From contig NC_067121.1 in the NCBI RefSeq assembly GCF_021347895.1, positions 29,499,974 through 29,563,973 of the forward strand: 64,000 nucleotides of DNA, read 5' to 3'. Within the stretch, counting starts at the first letter, position 1. Each line of letters starts with the position of its first letter. This document shows positions 61,715-64,000 of this stretch, piece after piece. The position numbers and the translations under genes were made by a program. The notes beneath the pieces were generated by a model, which searched no databases, was not told where the DNA came from, and saw only the letters and a program-made list of their open reading frames with translations. The DNA comes from Acanthochromis polyacanthus. Taxonomy: Eukaryota > Chordata > Actinopteri > Pomacentridae.

Positions 61715-63657
61715 CTGTTTTCGTGCTCCAGAACTCTGTTCTACTTGGATTAGGATGTGTAGCAATATTTTAGCCTTGTGGTACAGCTGGTCCTACCAGC
61801 TCAAGTCATGAGTCAGATAAATGAATATAACCTTTAAATTTTAGTGAGCAAGTATTCTCTACATGCTTATTTTGTACTTTGTGACATGCAGCTGCATCAA
61901 TGTGTCCTCAAAGATGAAACAACTTCTTTTTTTCATCAATAATCTCACCAATAACCAGAAAGTACTACTTGTGCAGCTGAAAACACACCTAAGACCAATC
62001 TACCTCTATGACACAATACTCTAGGGGCCATGTGACTACAGATACAGTTTTAATACAGGTGTTAGCTGTAACCTGGGAGTGTAGCAGGTAATGTGATGAA
62101 GTTAACCTACCCTGACAGCAGCTGTTTAGACCATCCTGTGAAAATTAAACCACAATGTGTTCTGAAAAATATTAAAATCCTTAATGTCTGCATCGAGTAA
62201 AGAATAGGCCTACACACAAGCTCTATTAAAGTAAAATGAACACAGGTATGTTTTACTTGTCCTGTAACACCGTCCTTTGGTAGAATTAAATGTGTGTGTT
62301 ACAGGTTGGACTAGGGGGCACTCCCATTAGGCCAAATCACCCACTGGATGATAGAAAGTAAGGGAAATGTCGTCTGGACCACATTTGTTTCAGTTGCAGT
62401 GAACACCAGGAATAAAGGCTTTAGGGCTGAGAGACGCAACATTTCTGGCTTAGTCTGTTTAAGTGATGCATTTCTGTCATTCAGACTTGAGTCACTTTTA
62501 ACATTCCTCATGGCTTCATTCAGACACACTTGACAGTGACGGAGTCTTTAACTCCATCACAGCTGTCAGGACTTTCTTATTTTGCTGTTTGCAAAAGTCT
62601 ATTCTGTTCTATTTTCTGAAAGGCTGTTTTGAACCTCAGTGCAGTGACTCTGACTCCTCCTAACTTCTAAACCCTAAAATGAGCAAAGAGTTGGAGCAGA
62701 GGCAGCTCATGCTAATGTCTCTGTGCCGTGGTCTGTCCTTTGGAGGAACCCACTTATCACTCAAATCAGCCTTGCTCTAAACTATGCACAACTTTAAGTG
62801 TCAATGCAATTTAAAAGTGTGAGTTACATGAAAATGTACCCCATTGTGCAATTGTCATTCATAGGAAAGTTAGCTATAGAGACCAACACTGTTGTTTGTA
62901 TGAGAATGTAAACTCTTTTCTTAAAGTTGAGGGGGTCTGTGGGGACTGCCTCACAGCTGGAGCTTACCACTGGCCATTTGAGGAGTGACCAAAGGTTACC
63001 GCTGTCTGCAGTAGTAGCTGAACTGTGCATGTCTGGAAGGGGATGTATCATTTTTACACCACCACATTCTCACATTTGGATTTCTGTAATTTAAAGAAAG
63101 ATCTAAATCTGTGTACGGCCTTACTTGCTTTGTGTTTTTTTACAGCAGTGTTTCTTTGTTTTCTAGGGTTATCTGGGGTTACCAACAGCAGTGAGTGTAA
63201 ATAATTGAACGATTGTACTCTACAGAAGGCGTACACACATTTGTATGCACCACCATGATGCTCTTTGTCTGTAGCAGCAGGTTAGACGTCATGCGCACCT
63301 CCGCTTTACCTCTTTTACTTGACGGCACTCTTTATTGTAACCGTGCTCTCTGAAAATGTGATGTATATCTGAAGCACTCAGAATGTTACAGTGTTGCTCA
63401 TCACTGACCAAATGTTGTGTCTTTGTTCGTCTGGCTGTGTGTTGCTAAAAGATCTCTAAGTTTGTTGTAGTCGGTAGAGCGTAATTAACCAGTCAGGGCT
63501 GTAATTTGAAACCTTTCTTTGGGGTTGCGCATGCCTGTTTGGGATGGTAGTTGAAAGTATGAATTGTGTTTTGTTTCAAATCAGAAAACTAGAAACAAGC
63601 TGCAGGTTTACAGAATTCAGTAAAGAAAAAGAAGAAGCTGTGTGAAGATAACAATAC
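61715..63657. other. Intergenic DNA, nothing recognised
   Basis: AT-rich sequence with only short ORFs on both strands and no matched repeat or exon. Confidence 0.5.
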
Positions 63658-64000
63658 GGGTCTCATATTGTACTTTTTTTCAGCTAATTAATTAAAGTCT
63701 CCAGAATATATCTTTCACTTTTTCCACTCAAAGTACTGCAAATGTGATTCATTTCCCCATGACTGTATTGACCTTGTAAACTTCTAGACATAATTGATGG
63801 CTGAAATTTGGCAGACAAGCGCACAGCAGCCATCTGACATCACAGGTAGCCTCACAGCCTCCTAGCTACTCTCTACAGACCACAGGAGCCTTCTAAAAAT
63901 GCTAAAAATTAAGAAAAACACACTCGCGAGTAGGTTTTAGGGGTCTAAAATTACTAGAAATGTTATAAATGTTGACCCAAAGACCACTCTGTCCTATTCT
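63658..64000 (+). repeat. Dispersed repeat family, copy C (runs off the window)
   Basis: CTCATATTGTACTTTTTTTC, AATTAAAGTCTCCAGAATAT, TACTGCAAATGTGATTCATT and CATGACTGTATTGACCTTGT follow the order of copies A (7255) and B (21570). It continues past the right edge, so its length is unknown. Confidence 0.5.

Overview
The window reads as a vertebrate nuclear genome, almost certainly a ray-finned (teleost, probably percomorph) fish. The protein-coding content is split into short exons with GT-AG borders. The non-coding DNA carries Tc1/mariner elements, hAT-like MITEs, a LINE-type reverse transcriptase relic, long (GT)n tracts and several interspersed families I know from fish genomes. There are no bacterial-style operons, CRISPR arrays or phage genes. 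Gene names below come from recognising protein families by eye; no database search was run.

Four host genes are supported. (1) 1565-11505, + strand: the 3' half of a small-conductance Ca2+-activated K+ channel gene (kcnn, probably kcnn1), including the pore exon, the calmodulin-binding exon, a 9-nt microexon encoding AQK, and the C-terminal coiled coil; its 5' exons lie off the left edge. (2) 26512-31378, + strand: a complete marveld2 (tricellulin) gene, five coding exons, 559 aa by my joining. (3) 34652-46207, + strand: a complete occludin gene, eight coding exons, about 548 aa. (4) 48760-55036, - strand: a complete nr2f6 (COUP-TF family orphan nuclear receptor) gene, five exons, 405 aa. Occludin and nr2f6 converge tail to tail.

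The order kcnn - marveld2 - ocln - nr2f6 matters. From memory, human 19p13.11 holds KCNN1 and the convergent pair OCEL1/NR2F6, while MARVELD2 and OCLN sit as a tandem on 5q13. This fish locus has a full-length tricellulin/occludin pair where the human 19p locus keeps only the occludin/ELL fragment gene OCEL1. Functionally, marveld2 and ocln are two MARVEL-domain tight-junction proteins (tricellular and bicellular contacts); the flanking channel and nuclear receptor are not obviously part of that system.

The rest is intron and intergenic DNA rich in mobile elements. Two near-identical full-length Tc1-type transposons lie at 18692-20325 (transposase frameshifted) and 59414-61050 (transposase apparently intact, DD34E). 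Two hAT-like MITEs with clear target-site duplications lie at 1866-2469 and 35437-35793. A 450-bp inverted-repeat element lies at 29485-29934, a nested MITE-in-MITE at 33742-34587, and two fish retroposon copies with target-site duplications at 7993-8363 and 61360-61704. An exact 276-bp tandem duplication is embedded in (GT)n tracts at 57429-58278. I found no convincing new biochemical system. The most informative signals are the paralogon arrangement, the conserved microexon, the intact Tc1 transposase and several repeat structures apparently defined here by self-comparison.
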